Shown here: positions 23,400 through 33,330 of the stretch, piece after piece
Layout of the letters: the number at the start of each line of letters is the position of its first letter
Numbering within the stretch: the first letter of the stretch is position 1
Assembly: GCA_032622095.1 (NCBI GenBank)
Contig: CP136066.1
Span: forward strand, 229,590,961 to 229,654,960
Direction: 5' to 3'
Source: Siphonodentalium dalli
Taxonomy: Eukaryota; Mollusca; Scaphopoda; Gadilida; Siphonodentaliidae
Length of the DNA: 64,000 nt
Notes under the pieces: model-generated
The model's input: only the letters and a program-made list of their open reading frames with translations
The model's database searches: none
What the model was told of the DNA's origin: nothing
Program-made: the position numbers and the translations under genes

Positions 23400-24501
23400 A
23401 GGCCCACTTAATTTTCGAGTCGCCGATTATTTTTTTATAGTGACTTGATATACGGTTTTTATAACAATCTATGCCATAAAATATGATTAAAATACTGTAA
23501 TTCATAACTATTTGAAACATCTGTGTCTCAGAAGATGCCCACAGAAAAATGTAAAACTGCTGAAATCACAGAATGACTTCCTCCCTTAGATTCCAGAATG
23601 CAACAAAATTCACACCTTTCAATGGAAGGGGAAGAACTATATCGTTAAAATATAGGGTTAGTCCTTTTGCATTGAAAATAATACTGCTTTTTACTGCAAT
23701 CTAGATGACAGAACGCGTTGGCAACTCAACAAAAACATGTCCACAGTTTATTACCCCGGCTAAGTTGATCACACAATGTTTTGAAGCTTCCTCTTTCAAA
23801 ATGAATGGTATATACTATGGCATTATATTTCACCTGATACAGACAAATGTTACTCTGTAGTAATACAAAACTATTAGTTAATATTCCTCAGTGATAAAGG
23901 GTATGTGGCATGCCACGCCAGCCGTTGAGGCATGCCAATATCCCATAATATGTCAAATATAGCGAATTATCGAAATATGAAATACCACGAAAAAGCGAAA
24001 TAGGAAAATACAGCGAAATTGCGGAATAAAAAATGCATCGAAATGACGAAATAGCGCGAATTATGAAATAAGAAATTATTTTTATTAACTAAATAACGGA
24101 GATATTTGAAGAAGTGTTTTTGACGAAATAACGGGCATATTTGGAGAAGTTTTTTAAAGAGCGTATCCCAAACCTCCCCCAAGCCCACCCACCCAAGAGA
24201 AGAATTTTACTTATATTTCACCACAGTTGATCTATTGTGGTGTTGTTATTTCTAATACAAATCGCCGTTATTTCGTAAATATGCATTCTTTATAGAGTTA
24301 TTACCCTGTGGCAATGTTACGATTTTAGCTTGTCAAAGAACATGTGGCATGCCTCAACGGCTGGCGTGGCATGCTACATACCCTATATCACTGAGGAATT
24401 TTAACTAATAGTTTTGTATTACTACAGAGTAACATTGGTCTGTATCAGGTGTTATATTTTATATAATGTGATCGGGGGGGGGTCGAAAATAAAGTGGGCC
24501 T
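23400..24501. mobile_element. TTAA-flanked MITE, 'AGGCC' family (copy 2, interrupted)
   Basis: TTAA at 23396-23399 and 24502-24505; termini AGGCCCACTTAATTTTCGAG and the complement-like TCGAAAATAAAGTGGGCCT. It is homologous to 15820-16276 except for a 621-bp hAT-type MITE inserted at 23831. Its right TTAA is shared with the next element (24506-25098), so the two abut exactly. Confidence 0.75.
23831..24451. mobile_element. hAT-type MITE nested in the TTAA element
   Basis: Flanked by an exact 8-bp direct repeat TTATATTT (23823-23830 and 24452-24459). Terminal inverted repeats start CACCTGATACAGAC and extend about 105 bp, including GGCATGCCACGCCAGCCGTT. An 8-bp target duplication is characteristic of hAT transposases. 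The interior is AT-rich with CGAAATA-type short repeats. Removing it restores the alignment to copy 1 at 15820-16276. The minus-strand 73-codon ORF inside is not a transposase. Confidence 0.82.
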
Positions 24502-24505
24502 TTAA

Positions 24506-25098
24506 AGGGGTACTGTACGCCATTTTCATTAAATGTCCGGTGATAACAACGATCTAATATCGATAATATATAGAAACATAAGTAATTTGAGTCGTAGATG
24601 TATTCTGTAAACGCTCAGGTTAATAGGCTATCTTAAAATTTAATAATTTAAAAGTTAATAATTTGATATAAATTGAATTTATGACTGGAGCCATAAAATG
24701 GCGTCGACTAAATTACGAATTTCCGTGTACACGAAGTAATCAAATAAAGTAATTGAGGGCTACTGGAGTGTTAAACCGATCGCACACACGATCGTTTAAA
24801 CATTATGATGATATGGGGAGAAAACTCAAGCTACTCACTGACTAGTGACGATACAATAACTTAAATGAGAATGTGGGACTAGTATGCATATAATATAACT
24901 TTAATTTGATTCATTTGGTTGAAAACTGTACAAAAATTACTCGACAACGACAATTTGTATTTTTGCATTCCGGTAAATTTGCCATCCGTAACACTACTTC
25001 GTACTCAACAGACTTTCAAATAATGGAAAAAGTGTTACCTTATTCTCCGACTCAGAGACTATAGAAACCAACAACAACATGTTGGGTACAGTATCCCT
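24506..25098. mobile_element. TTAA-flanked MITE, 'AGGG(G/A)TACTGTAC' family
   Basis: TTAA at 24502-24505 and 25099-25102; termini AGGGGTACTGTACGCC and GGGTACAGTATCCCT. The 593-bp interior is non-coding. The AGG..CCT termini with TTAA suggest Kolobok-like mobilisation. A partial relative starts at about 50462 (AGGAGTACTGTACACT). Confidence 0.72.
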
Positions 25099-25104
25099 TT
25101 AAAT

Positions 25105-25344
25105 GTGGATTATCTCTTCCGCAACATGATTCATATAGTTTCTGGGTATGAAATAATAAATACGAGTCGAATACCTCTGTCCGAAAACGCGTCTATAAAA
25201 TAATATTGATTTATTTGGATTTGTTTTCGTATAAAATAAGAATGTTCCATTCAATAATGGTTCCCGATATTCACGACCGTCTTTTTTGTTTGTGTTTTAA
25301 AGTTATATTCTGTTATTTTAATCATTGGAAATAAGCATATAACT
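25105..25344. other. Non-coding stretch, nothing recognised
   Basis: AT-rich, no features. Confidence 0.35.
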
Positions 25345-25760
25345 GTTCCATGACTGGAGCTTCCTGAAATTCTGCGAAAACCCTGTGCCAATGTATTATC
25401 TTATATATGCGAGACTCCCATAGGGAGCCTCGCATATATAAGAGAATGCATTTGCCTAACAGTTTATTATCATTTTTTTTAAATAAATGTTTCTTACAGT
25501 TTTTAGGACATAAAATAAAAAAAACATCCATTACCCTGCAGGGAATCCCACACACATATAGAAGCATATAGAAGAGTGTCGTCTGCTCATGTTTGTCTGG
25601 GGCTCTGTATGGGTGAAATTATATTGTTAAAGAATACAAGAACAAATTATTAAAATTGTAAAAAATTGTTAGGCCAATGCATTCTCTTATAAATGCGAGG
25701 CGACCTATGGTCGACTCACATATATAAGAGAATGCATTGGCACAGGGTAAAAATCGGACA
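25345..25760. mobile_element. Palindrome-carrying MITE, 'GACTGGAGC' termini
   Basis: The left end reads CATGACTGGAGCTTCCTGAA then CCCTGTGCCAATG. Two snap-back palindromes (about 25383-25456 and 25674-25746) flank a spacer with a copy of the AGCAGACGACACTC element. The left palindrome uses a variant centre (GACTCCCATAGGGAGCC). The right terminus is eroded. Same internal palindrome as the piggyBac-type MITEs but different outer ends. Confidence 0.65.
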
Positions 25761-25764
25761 TTTC

Positions 25765-26335
25765 CTCCATTGTGTTGAGGCCGGTTGATGCCTCTATATA
25801 TATAGAACAAATAAGTGTCCCATCAATTGAATAAATTAATATTGAAATAAAAATGATAGAATCGTTTCCGGGCAGGGATTTCCAACTCAAACCCAGGAAG
25901 CTATTTAAAATGTGTTATTTTAAGAGATAATCTATCTTTAAGAATCATAAGTATGACCCGAAACTATCTTCCAATATTCCCATACTAAAGCATATGTAAA
26001 TGGAGTTGATATATCTCGATATATATTGGATTTTCCTAATATGATAATATGCAAGGCATATATAGAACGACCCCGGCATAACAGTAAGAAGAGGGACAAT
26101 GCGAAGGTTCGTGCAAATAGTCGTGGAACTATATGCATATATAATAAGCTTCTACATTATACCGTATATAGTGAATGTTATAGACAACAACAGGCAATTC
26201 TTCAAGGATTGTCCACTTATAAATAGTCATTAATACATGGACAATCCAACCACGCGTGGCACGCGAGCTTGGGATTGTCCACACAATGAAGACATGTTTT
26301 ATTAATCCTGCATGAAGGGCAATAACTCTATAAAT
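25765..26335. other. Non-coding stretch, nothing recognised
   Basis: A short inverted motif GGACAATCC recurs near 26207-26285. No gene. Confidence 0.35.
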
Positions 26336-26339
26336 AATG

Positions 26340-26480
26340 TAAATTTGCTAAATAACGGTGATTTGTATGAGAAGAAGTGTTTTTGACGAAATAACGGAGA
26401 TATTTGAAGAAGAGTTTTTGACGAAATAACGGAAATATTCGAAGAGGTGTTTTTAAAGAGCTAACAAATGAAACGAATTA
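26340..26480. repeat. Fragment of the hAT-type MITE interior
   Basis: Two to three copies of a GACGAAATAACGGAGATATT-type unit, matching 24085-24150 inside the nested MITE. Confidence 0.65.
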
Positions 26481-26639
26481 TTTTAGTGAATTATACACGA
26501 TAAAAACGTTCTGAAATCACAATGACGTCATTAAGGCCGGTTGACTTCCCTAGTTACCTGCGCAATATGCATATAAAATTACGTCATAAAAGTAGTACTA
26601 ACCTAACAAAGCTACGTTGACATAATAAAGCTACATTGA

Positions 26640-26870
26640 CGTAATAAACGTAACATGTATTATGCAGGCTTTATGTATTCAATAGAGGTAGTGAGCGGTG
26701 GATTAACGTAACGTTTATTGCCCAGGCTTTATGTAGTCAATAGAGGTAGTGAGCGGTGGATAAACGTAGCATATATCATGCAGGCTTTATGTAGTCAATA
26801 GAGGTAGTGAGCGGTGGATAAACGTAACATGTATCGTACAGGCTTTATGTAGTCAATAGAGGTGGATAAA
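26640..26870. repeat. ~60-65 bp tandem repeat, four copies
   Basis: Units contain CAGGCTTTATGTAGTCAATA, GAGGTAGTGAGCGGTGGAT and AACGTAACATGTAT. The AGGCTTTATGT phrase links it to the inverted repeat at 14866-15145. Confidence 0.88.
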
Positions 26871-26934
26871 TCCTCATATCAGCCTCGAAACAATGATTAA
26901 ATTTACACTACCCAGTAAGTACCGTCGTCAGACT

Positions 26935-27100
26935 TGTGCTAATTGGGCCAACAATTTTTTTTATCACTTTTTTTTACATTCTTTAACAATTTTTATCATT
27001 TTTGCTTACAATCTATAACAATTTTTATCATTTGTTCTTATATTCTTTAAAAGTGTTATAATTTTTTCTTACATTCTTTAAAACAAATTTATATTTGTTT
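26935..27100. repeat. AT-rich 29-bp-type repeat (MITE spacer remnant)
   Basis: Several copies of TTACATTCTTTAACAATTTT plus ATCATTTTT, the spacer repeat of the palindrome-carrying MITEs. No palindrome remains here apart from GGGCCAACA at the left. Confidence 0.7.
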
Positions 27101-27107
27101 TCATTTT

Positions 27108-27218
27108 TTAAGAGAGAAAGAGAGAGCAAGAGAGAGAAAAAAAGAGAGTAATAGAGAGCGTAAGAGAGAAAGAGAGAGAGAAAGAGAGAGCAAGAGAGAG
27201 AGAGAAAGAGCAAGAGAG

Positions 27219-27249
<31 letters not shown>

Positions 27250-27590
27250 GAAAGAGAGAAAGAAAGAGAGTAAGAGAGAGAGAGAGAGAAAGAGAGAGAG
27301 CAAGAGAGAGACAGAGAGAGAAATAGAGAAAGAGAGAGAGAAAGAGAGAAAGAAAGAGAGTAAGAGAGAGAGAGAGAAAGAGAGAGAGAGAAAGAGAGAG
27401 AGAAAAAGAGAGAGAAAGAGAGAAAGAAAGAGAGAGCAGGAGAGAAACGGAGCAAGAGAGAGAGGAAGAGAGAGAAAGAGAGAAAGAGAAAGAGAGAGAG
27501 AGAGCAAGATAGAAAGATAGATATATATAGACGGAGAGAGATGGCGAGGGAGAGAGAAACGAGGAGTAGGAGAGAGCGATAATTCATATT
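27108..27590. repeat. GA-rich simple repeat (AGAGAGAAAGAG)n
   Basis: Nearly 480 bp of purine-only strand, interrupted by occasional C/T (GAGCAAGAG, GAGTAAGAG). The complementary strand gives Leu/Ser-rich ORFs that are artefacts. Such tracts can form triplex DNA. Confidence 0.95.
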
Positions 27591-27629
27591 AAAGATACGT
27601 CACCAGTTATATTTCACAGAATTCCATCT

Positions 27630-27862
27630 GCACCCCGCACACCCCACCCCCGCACACCCCAACCCCGCACACCCCAACCCCGCACACCCGCACACCCCAC
27701 ACCCGCACACTCCACCCCCGCACACCCCAACCCCGCACACCCAACCCCGCACACCCTAACCCCGCACACCCTAACCCCGCACACACTAACCCCGCACACC
27801 CTAACCCCGCACACCCCGCACACCCTAACCCCGCACACCCCCGCACACCCCAACCCCGTCCT
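27630..27862. repeat. C-rich minisatellite CCGCACACCC(C/T)AACC
   Basis: About 15 copies of a 15-bp unit, several reading CACCCTAACCCCGCA and thus containing the telomere hexamer CCCTAA in isolation. The reverse strand yields CAGLGCAG-type ORFs that are artefacts. It lies immediately next to the purine tract. Confidence 0.9.
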
Positions 27863-28125
27863 GGATTCACGTACTCATTGGATTTATTAAGTACTATAGC
27901 GGTACGACCTGGGTCATTTATTCCTGTATTCACTTACACATTAGATCAATAAAACATGCGTCAAGAGGAGGAATCAGGATCAAAAAGTTGCAAGTAAAGG
28001 TCGAAAAGTTGTCTTCTTACGTTTAGTATGGCACGGGTTAGCAACTTGCAACTGATGAAGATGAAGATGAAGACTCTTGTGACTTCATTTGTAAAATATA
28101 ATTTATAACTTCTGGGTTTTATTAA

Positions 28126-28440
28126 TTGAGATATTTTGGTGCGTTCGTTCGAAATTATTTTCCAAATTTTGTAAAACCGCGCCGGCCCACTGCTCTGCGC
28201 CCTAAATGTGTGACATATGAACGAGGAATCAGGTGTCTGCACAAAATTGGGTCACTATTCCATATCCCCCTATTTTCATATGCTTTGCAGATTCCCCCCT
28301 TCTTTCTCTTGTCATTTGACATATCAAACAGCCTTCGGGCCGTCAGCCAGCATTTCATTATGACTTGTTACTGTCATCCCGGTATGGTAGGTGTGATTTT
28401 CGCTAAACATGATGTGTTACCTGGTTAGACACCCAATTAC
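28126..28440. repeat. Diverged dispersed repeat, relative of 7385-7800
   Basis: See 7385-7800: low-identity DNA similarity over about 230 bp in the same orientation. The ORFs on both strands (100 and 67 codons) do not correspond between the two copies. Confidence 0.35.
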
Positions 28441-28542
28441 CACTTATTGGTGACCTATTAGATAATTAAAACCTGTCTTCTAGATCCTGGAACACATATA
28501 ACAATAACTACTATCTTATGTACTATCGGACACTTCACTCAC

Positions 28543-28617
28543 CTATTGGATCGACAATGCCTGCGTCAATAGGTGGCGCTGGTGGTGCTGGAGGAATCAC
28601 AGGTGGTAGTGGTGGTG
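28543..28617 (-). CDS. 75-bp proline-rich exon
   Basis: On the minus strand, an acceptor (TTATTTCGATAG) precedes 75 nt, exactly 25 codons. They encode PPLPPVIPPAPPAPPIDAGI then VDPI, followed by a consensus donor GTGAGTG. Length divisible by three, intact donor and acceptor, and a low-complexity Pro/Ala frame without stops support a cassette exon in a gene for a Pro-rich, perhaps extracellular, protein. A second copy of the acceptor and first codons lies at about 29085-29120, truncated by a MITE. Neighbouring exons of the same gene were not found; the family is unknown. Confidence 0.5.
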
Positions 28618-28712
28618 CTATCGAAATAAAAATAACAAATTACAATGTTTAGTGAATGTGTTTTTAACACGCGAACACCATAATTATTCGAGGCAGTTGT
28701 TTCCGGCTTTAA

Positions 28713-29085
28713 ACCTTTCATGACTGGAGCTTCCTGAATATTTGCGAAAACAATGTGCCAATGCATTCTCTTATATATGCGAGTCAACCATTGAATGCAT
28801 TGGCCTAAGAAACTTTATATTATTAAGAAAAAATGAAAAATAATTATAAAATATTATAAATTTGTTAAAGAATGTAAGAACAAATCATAAAATTGATAAA
28901 GAATATAAGAAAACAATTATCAAAATTGTTATACAATTTAAGATAAAATTATAAAAAATAATGAAAATTGTTAAAGAATGTAAGAAAAAATGATAAAAAA
29001 AAGAAGATAAAAATGATTACAGAATGTAAACAAAATTGATAAATAAATGACTCGCATATATAAGAGAGTGCGCTGGCACAGGGTC
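28713..29085. mobile_element. Palindrome-carrying MITE, 'GACTGGAGC' termini, internally deleted
   Basis: The left end TTTAAACCTTTCATGACTGG is identical to that at 30595, and the match extends left beyond the TTAA (GCAGTTnTTTCCGGC). The palindrome is mostly lost (28757-28806 retains the left half) and the right remnant is ACTCGCATATATAAGAGAG (29048-29066). The spacer holds many TGTAAGAAAAAATGATAAA repeats. The unit sits between two copies of exon-flanking sequence, so the whole 500-bp block appears duplicated (28612-28670 resembles 29118-29175). Confidence 0.6.
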
Positions 29086-29429
29086 TTTAATGTGGTAGTG
29101 GTAGTGCTGCTGTTGGTGGTGCTATCAAAATAAAAATAACAAATTACAATGTTTAGTGAATGTGTTTTTAAAGACATACTATGGACTTATGCGGGTACTT
29201 GAAACCGACAAGGTAGTACTCAAGCGCTATACCAACTGTGGGAATGTACCATTCTACTAACATCGCCGAAAATCTCAAAACAATCGACCATACCATTTCA
29301 TAGAAATCACCGTCTGAACTACGCTCTATTGTAAATATTTACATCTCGATTTGGGACGCAACAATCGGCGATAAACTAACGCAAATTAGTTGGCCGTCGA
29401 GAGTCATTGCGTTTAATTAATATATCAAA

Positions 29430-29631
29430 ATGACGGTTATCAGTGTAATTTGTCCCGTGAATACATTGTATAAACCTTACATTACTGTAATTTGTCTCGT
29501 GAATACATTGTATAAACCTTACATTGCTGTTATTTGTCTCGTGAATGGCTGCGGACCCACGTACCACAGTAACGATGGCATAGTAGGTGTGACAATTTAT
29601 TATGGTGGAGTTTGCAATGGTGACAATTGGT
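29430..29631. repeat. 43-bp tandem repeat and half of a long inverted pair
   Basis: Three copies of GTGAATACATTGTATAAACC plus TTACATT..TGTAATTTGTC (29440-29540). The adjacent 29548-29631 (GGCTGCGGACCCACGTACCA through GGTGACAATTGG) is found inverted at 30149-30231 with a few changes, about 520 bp away. The two arms plus the repeat suggest a dispersed element in inverted orientation. The minus-strand ORF 29376-29702 crosses the repeat and is not supported. Confidence 0.7.
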
Positions 29632-29634
29632 CCG

Positions 29635-30145
29635 TCATAATTCTGTGCCATAGCTATCCATGTTGCCCGCTGATTTTCCGCACAATGAGTCGACTGGGCC
29701 AATTAACCATTGCTTTTCACCAATGTTGATCTCTACCCATTAAGTTTTGCTAAATTGTATTCACGACGATATATATAATTGCACGATAGATCGTCCAGAA
29801 TTGTGTTTGACCGTGGCCTGGTGGCAATTCCTTATTGACTCACTTATATATCATTATTGTGGTACGTTTTTTTATATGATCTCAATGCATGCATGTTTAT
29901 CTACTTATATTAATTTCATTAGTAAGAACAATCATGGCTGTTGAGATGGGTTATTCATTAGGTTATCAAGTGGACTTGTGTGTTAGCATGCAAAATATAA
30001 CAATGCGTGTTGAGTAAAGATCAACATCGACAAGACATTCGGGTAAAAACATCATTGAGAGATCGACTGTCGCTGGTAGAGCTTGGTAGACTCATTGCGC
30101 GAATTTTCAGAGGGCGACATGGCTTGCTATGACATATTAATTATG
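29635..30145. other. Spacer between the inverted pair, nothing recognised
   Basis: No gene signature. Confidence 0.35.
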
Positions 30146-30148
30146 ACA

Positions 30149-30231
30149 ACCAATTGTCACCAAACTCCACCATAATAAATTGTCACACCTACTATGCCAT
30201 CGCTACTGTGGTACGTGTGTCCGCAGCCAAT
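30149..30231. repeat. Inverted copy of 29548-29631
   Basis: CCAATTGTCACCAAACTCCA through GTCCGCAGCC is the reverse complement of 29548-29631 with small differences. Confidence 0.8.
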
Positions 30232-30598
30232 ACATTGTATAAAACTTATATTGCTGAAACTGTACAATTATAAGCCGCGTGAAAATGAAGTCAACTGGAG
30301 TTTTTTTTTTCTCCATCGCCATCGTTACAGTAGCGTGCTTACATTACCATGTTTCTGAGCGCCATTATGAACACAATTAATGACTAAGGAAGTTCGTTTG
30401 TCCTCAGATGTTGATGAGGTGACATAGCTTGTAAAAGAGACTACTAAACCAAATTTATCTGCCAGCCCAGCGAGGACCTGTCGGAGGTTTTGCGTGTCAG
30501 CAAACTATAATATAATGCATTAGACGACCTCATCCCATACGTCATGTCGCCAAACAGCTTATACATGGACAAAACGTGGCAGTTATTTCCGGCTTTAA

Positions 30599-31084
30599 AC
30601 CTTTCATGACTGGAGCTTCCTGAATATTTGCGAAAACCCTGTGCCAATGCATTATCTTATGTATTCGAGTCGACCATAGGTCGCCTCACATATATAAGAG
30701 AATGTATTGGCCTAACAAATTTTATATGATTATTTCTAATTGTAAAAAAGTAAAATGAAATAAATGATAAATATTTTTTTAACAATGTAAGAAATGATGA
30801 TAAAAATGATAAAAATGATTAAATAATGAAAGAAAAAATTATAAAGAATGTAAGAAAAAGTTATAAAAAAAATGATAAAATTGTTAAAGAATATAAGACA
30901 AAATGATAACATTTTTTATAGAATGTAAGATTACAAAATTATAAAAAATGATACAAATTGTTAATGTAAGAAAAAAATGATGAAAACTATTTTTAGGCCA
31001 ATGCATTCTCTTATATATAAGATAATTCATTGGCACAGGGTCTTTAATGTTGCGCCAGCTCAGCTCCAGCCATGAAAGTATAAA
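30599..31084. mobile_element. Palindrome-carrying MITE, 'GACTGGAGC' termini
   Basis: TTAA at 30595-30598 and 31085-31088. The left end is ACCTTTCATGACTGGAGC, the right end AGCTCCAGCCATGAAAGTA, roughly inverted. Left palindrome 30642-30714 is near complete; the right one is collapsed (30990-31036). The spacer holds the usual ATGTAAGAAAAAATGATAAA repeats. TTAA target duplication as in the CCCTTTACCC family. Confidence 0.65.
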
Positions 31085-31089
31085 TTAAC

Positions 31090-31510
31090 TAAATGCACGC
31101 TGCTTATTCCAGTTGAAGCTTATTCGTTTTGCACAATTATTTTCCCTCATTTTCAAAATAACCAAATAAAAAAATGCTATAACATGTTTTCAAATTAAAA
31201 CAGTTCACGACCCGTTACTTCCATTGTTCCGAATAGTAAATCATTACGTAACACGTAGGTATATGTTAACCCCACTTACCTGGTGTTATCGCTATGGTGA
31301 AGGCCAGACCTGTAAGAAGAAAACGATGAGTGATATTTATTAGAATATAAGAAAACATCGTGGTTTTACACAAGGAAACGATGAGGGATATTGATTAGAA
31401 TATAAGACGCAAATGTTACATTTGAACTATATTATCCGAGTCCACGCCCATTTTGAATATGTTCTATATTTTACACGACAACAACCAAAAAAACAGTAAG
31501 CAATTATTTC
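31090..31510. other. Non-coding stretch with a short direct repeat
   Basis: GAAAACGATGAG(T/G)GATATT is repeated at about 31318-31345 and 31375-31400. No gene. Confidence 0.45.
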
Positions 31511-31516
31511 ATGTCT

Positions 31517-31655
31517 CTTTTGGGAACAGTCAAAATTGTTGTCCCTCGGTATCAGGAATGACTATCGAACTGTTGCCCAAGGCCGAAGGCCGAGGGCAAC
31601 AGTTCGATAGTCATTCCTGATACCGAGGGACAACAATTTTGACTGTTCCCAAAAG
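31517..31655. repeat. Perfect 62-bp inverted repeat with 15-nt loop
   Basis: Arms 31517-31578 and 31594-31655 are exact reverse complements (CTTTTGGGAACAGTCAAAAT ... GAACTGTTGCCC); the loop is AAGGCCGAAGGCCGA. A transcript from either strand would fold into a 62-bp perfect hairpin. The arm end GGGCAACAGTTCG recurs around 38320-38355. It may be a foldback MITE. Confidence 0.95.
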
Positions 31656-31659
31656 TCAC

Positions 31660-32170
31660 ATGAAAGAATTTCTTTGTTACCCAATACATGTACTTGTATA
31701 TAATCAGGTCATTGCTAATTTATCACACTCTTTAATAGTGTAATTGCTTATTATGAGAACTAACTGGAATATACCGCCATGTATCTGAATGCTGTAGTCT
31801 CTGTGAATATTGAATAATATATATAATATAATATATATCAGATATAAAATAGGTTCAGTCAAGTTATTATCTGGGTCATAATGAATCAGCTGACTGTTTG
31901 TATATTTAAAATAATGTTACTCCTTATACTCATAATTATTTGCTTTAAAAATTTAAATGAGTCGAAAAAGTGTTATTAATTAAAATGGCAAGCCATAATA
32001 GAAGTTGAAAAATGCACAAAATTAATATGTGACGGTATTATAGCATATTATATATCTTTCATTTCGATTATTATTTTTTCTCTGATACACATGTTTTTGC
32101 AAAGTACATGCAATTGTACATGGACTTGATCTTTAAACGCTCTTAATGGCATGACGTTCTATGGAACTAT
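31660..32170. other. AT-rich stretch, nothing recognised
   Basis: Contains a TA-rich run near 31815-31835. No gene. Confidence 0.4.
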
Positions 32171-32177
32171 GGATGTA

Positions 32178-32313
32178 CAGTAATGCTCTAATTAATCGAC
32201 ATATTAACCACAGCAGAATTTTGGGTAACTTTTCAGGATTTAGTCGGAAATATGGCTTGTTGCCATTCATCCGAAAGCTCTCGTGGAGAGGTCGATTAAT
32301 TAGAGCATTACTG
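32178..32313. mobile_element. mariner-type MITE
   Basis: 136 bp flanked by TA (32176-32177, 32314-32315). The terminal inverted repeats are perfect over about 23 bp, beginning CAGTAATGCTCTAATTAATC. TA duplication with a CAGT start is typical of Tc1/mariner. It lies just outside the 3' part of the Crypton gene. Confidence 0.85.
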
Positions 32314-32548
32314 TAGCCTGCATACCATAATATATGTGATGAAGAAATATGACATTGTGTAACAGTAAGTAACATTTAATTAGCACAAAATGGTTTAAAC
32401 AAGTGACAACAACAAAGAAATAAGACATCTATTCCTGTGGAATCTTACTATATTAGGCTTACTTAGCACAACAAGGAATATATTAAATGTATCTACATGT
32501 AGTTGCTCTTGTATAACTGGATCATTACAGTGAGACAGCGTCCATTCT

Positions 32549-33016
32549 CTAACTGTAATGATGGTGATGAATGGTAACATTCGAAGTCGGCATGTTGTAT
32601 GTTATGCCACTCATGGGAACCCTCGAACGATTAAGAATAATCTCGGACCTGGTCTCCACCCTGCTGTGTACATGTGTCTGGTTTTGTGGTGCATTTATCA
32701 AAGGTCCACTTTCTGCTGCATTGTCCGAAATTAAGTTGCGAACCTCCTGTTGAAGGTAATTTTCTTGTGAAGAAGTTAGTTGGAGAATGTCTACATTAGA
32801 TAGGTCTATCTCTGGGTCGACGACCAGATTTTCTGTACTTTGTGGAGCATGTATTTATTGTGAGTCAGAGTGAACAGGCATTCCAGATACCGCATTTGCT
32901 AGAGTAGCCGCCATCTTTTCCTTCTGTTCCTCACTGGTTCTCGCATAACTTCGGATGCTGCTCTCCGACTTATGTCCAGATATAGCCATCACATGACGAG
33001 CCTCATCGTCATTGAG
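32549..33016 (-). pseudogene. Crypton tyrosine recombinase, C-terminal part (split gene)
   Basis: Reads on the minus strand directly from the insertion point. DDEARHVMAISGHKSESSIR is followed by SYARTS. The SGHKS segment holds the box-II Gly-His, and the Tyr of SIRSY is the expected nucleophile of a tyrosine recombinase. An in-frame TAA lies at 32855-32857, but the frame stays open for another 101 codons to TAG at 32549-32551 (hydrophilic tail containing VDPEIDLSNVDILQLTSS). The TAA may therefore be a secondary nonsense mutation or the true end. The N-terminal part lies at 37214-38096. Confidence 0.75.
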
Positions 33017-33149
33017 TACACACTTAGAAATAACAAGCCATATAGGTACTAAGGTAGTGCCAATATGTCTGTTAGTACCAGACCAACGGGTACCGAGAAG
33101 AATTTGGTTCTAAATATTGATATAGTACCACACATGTTGGTATTATCCA

Positions 33150-33330
33150 CTCTCGGAACCCAAATGTTAGCCACGTGATGGCATCACGTGATAATTAATT
33201 TGGCACTAGCGCGATCTCGGTACCCAAGTGTTACCCACGTGATGGCATCACGTGATATAATTCTTTTGGTACTAGCCGATCTCGATAAAATGGCGGCGTT
33301 CATCACTTCAAGTTGAGACGATTGAGATTT
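33150..33330 (+). promoter_or_regulatory. Promoter-like block with paired E-boxes and YY1-like start
   Basis: Two ~67-bp direct repeats each hold CACGTGATGGCATCACGTG, a palindrome with two CACGTG E-boxes (about 33171-33192 and 33235-33256). They are followed by GATAAAATGGCGGCG (33284-33298), which matches the YY1 initiator consensus found at many animal start sites. The first ATG afterwards (33348) opens only a ten-codon frame. The direction would be plus. This is pattern-based inference. Confidence 0.35.

Noticed and set aside
27028-27587. Two 159-codon Leu/Ser-rich ORFs that look like a signal or membrane protein
   Set aside because: Translation of a GA dinucleotide-type tract; two overlapping frames give equivalent ORFs.
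27607-27933. Gly/Cys/Ala-rich ORFs (108 and 79 codons)
   Set aside because: Products of the C-rich 15-bp minisatellite, open in two frames at once.
29376-29729. Overlapping 108- and 99-codon ORFs as genes
   Set aside because: They cross a 43-bp tandem repeat and part of an inverted repeat pair; open on both strands by the same repeats.
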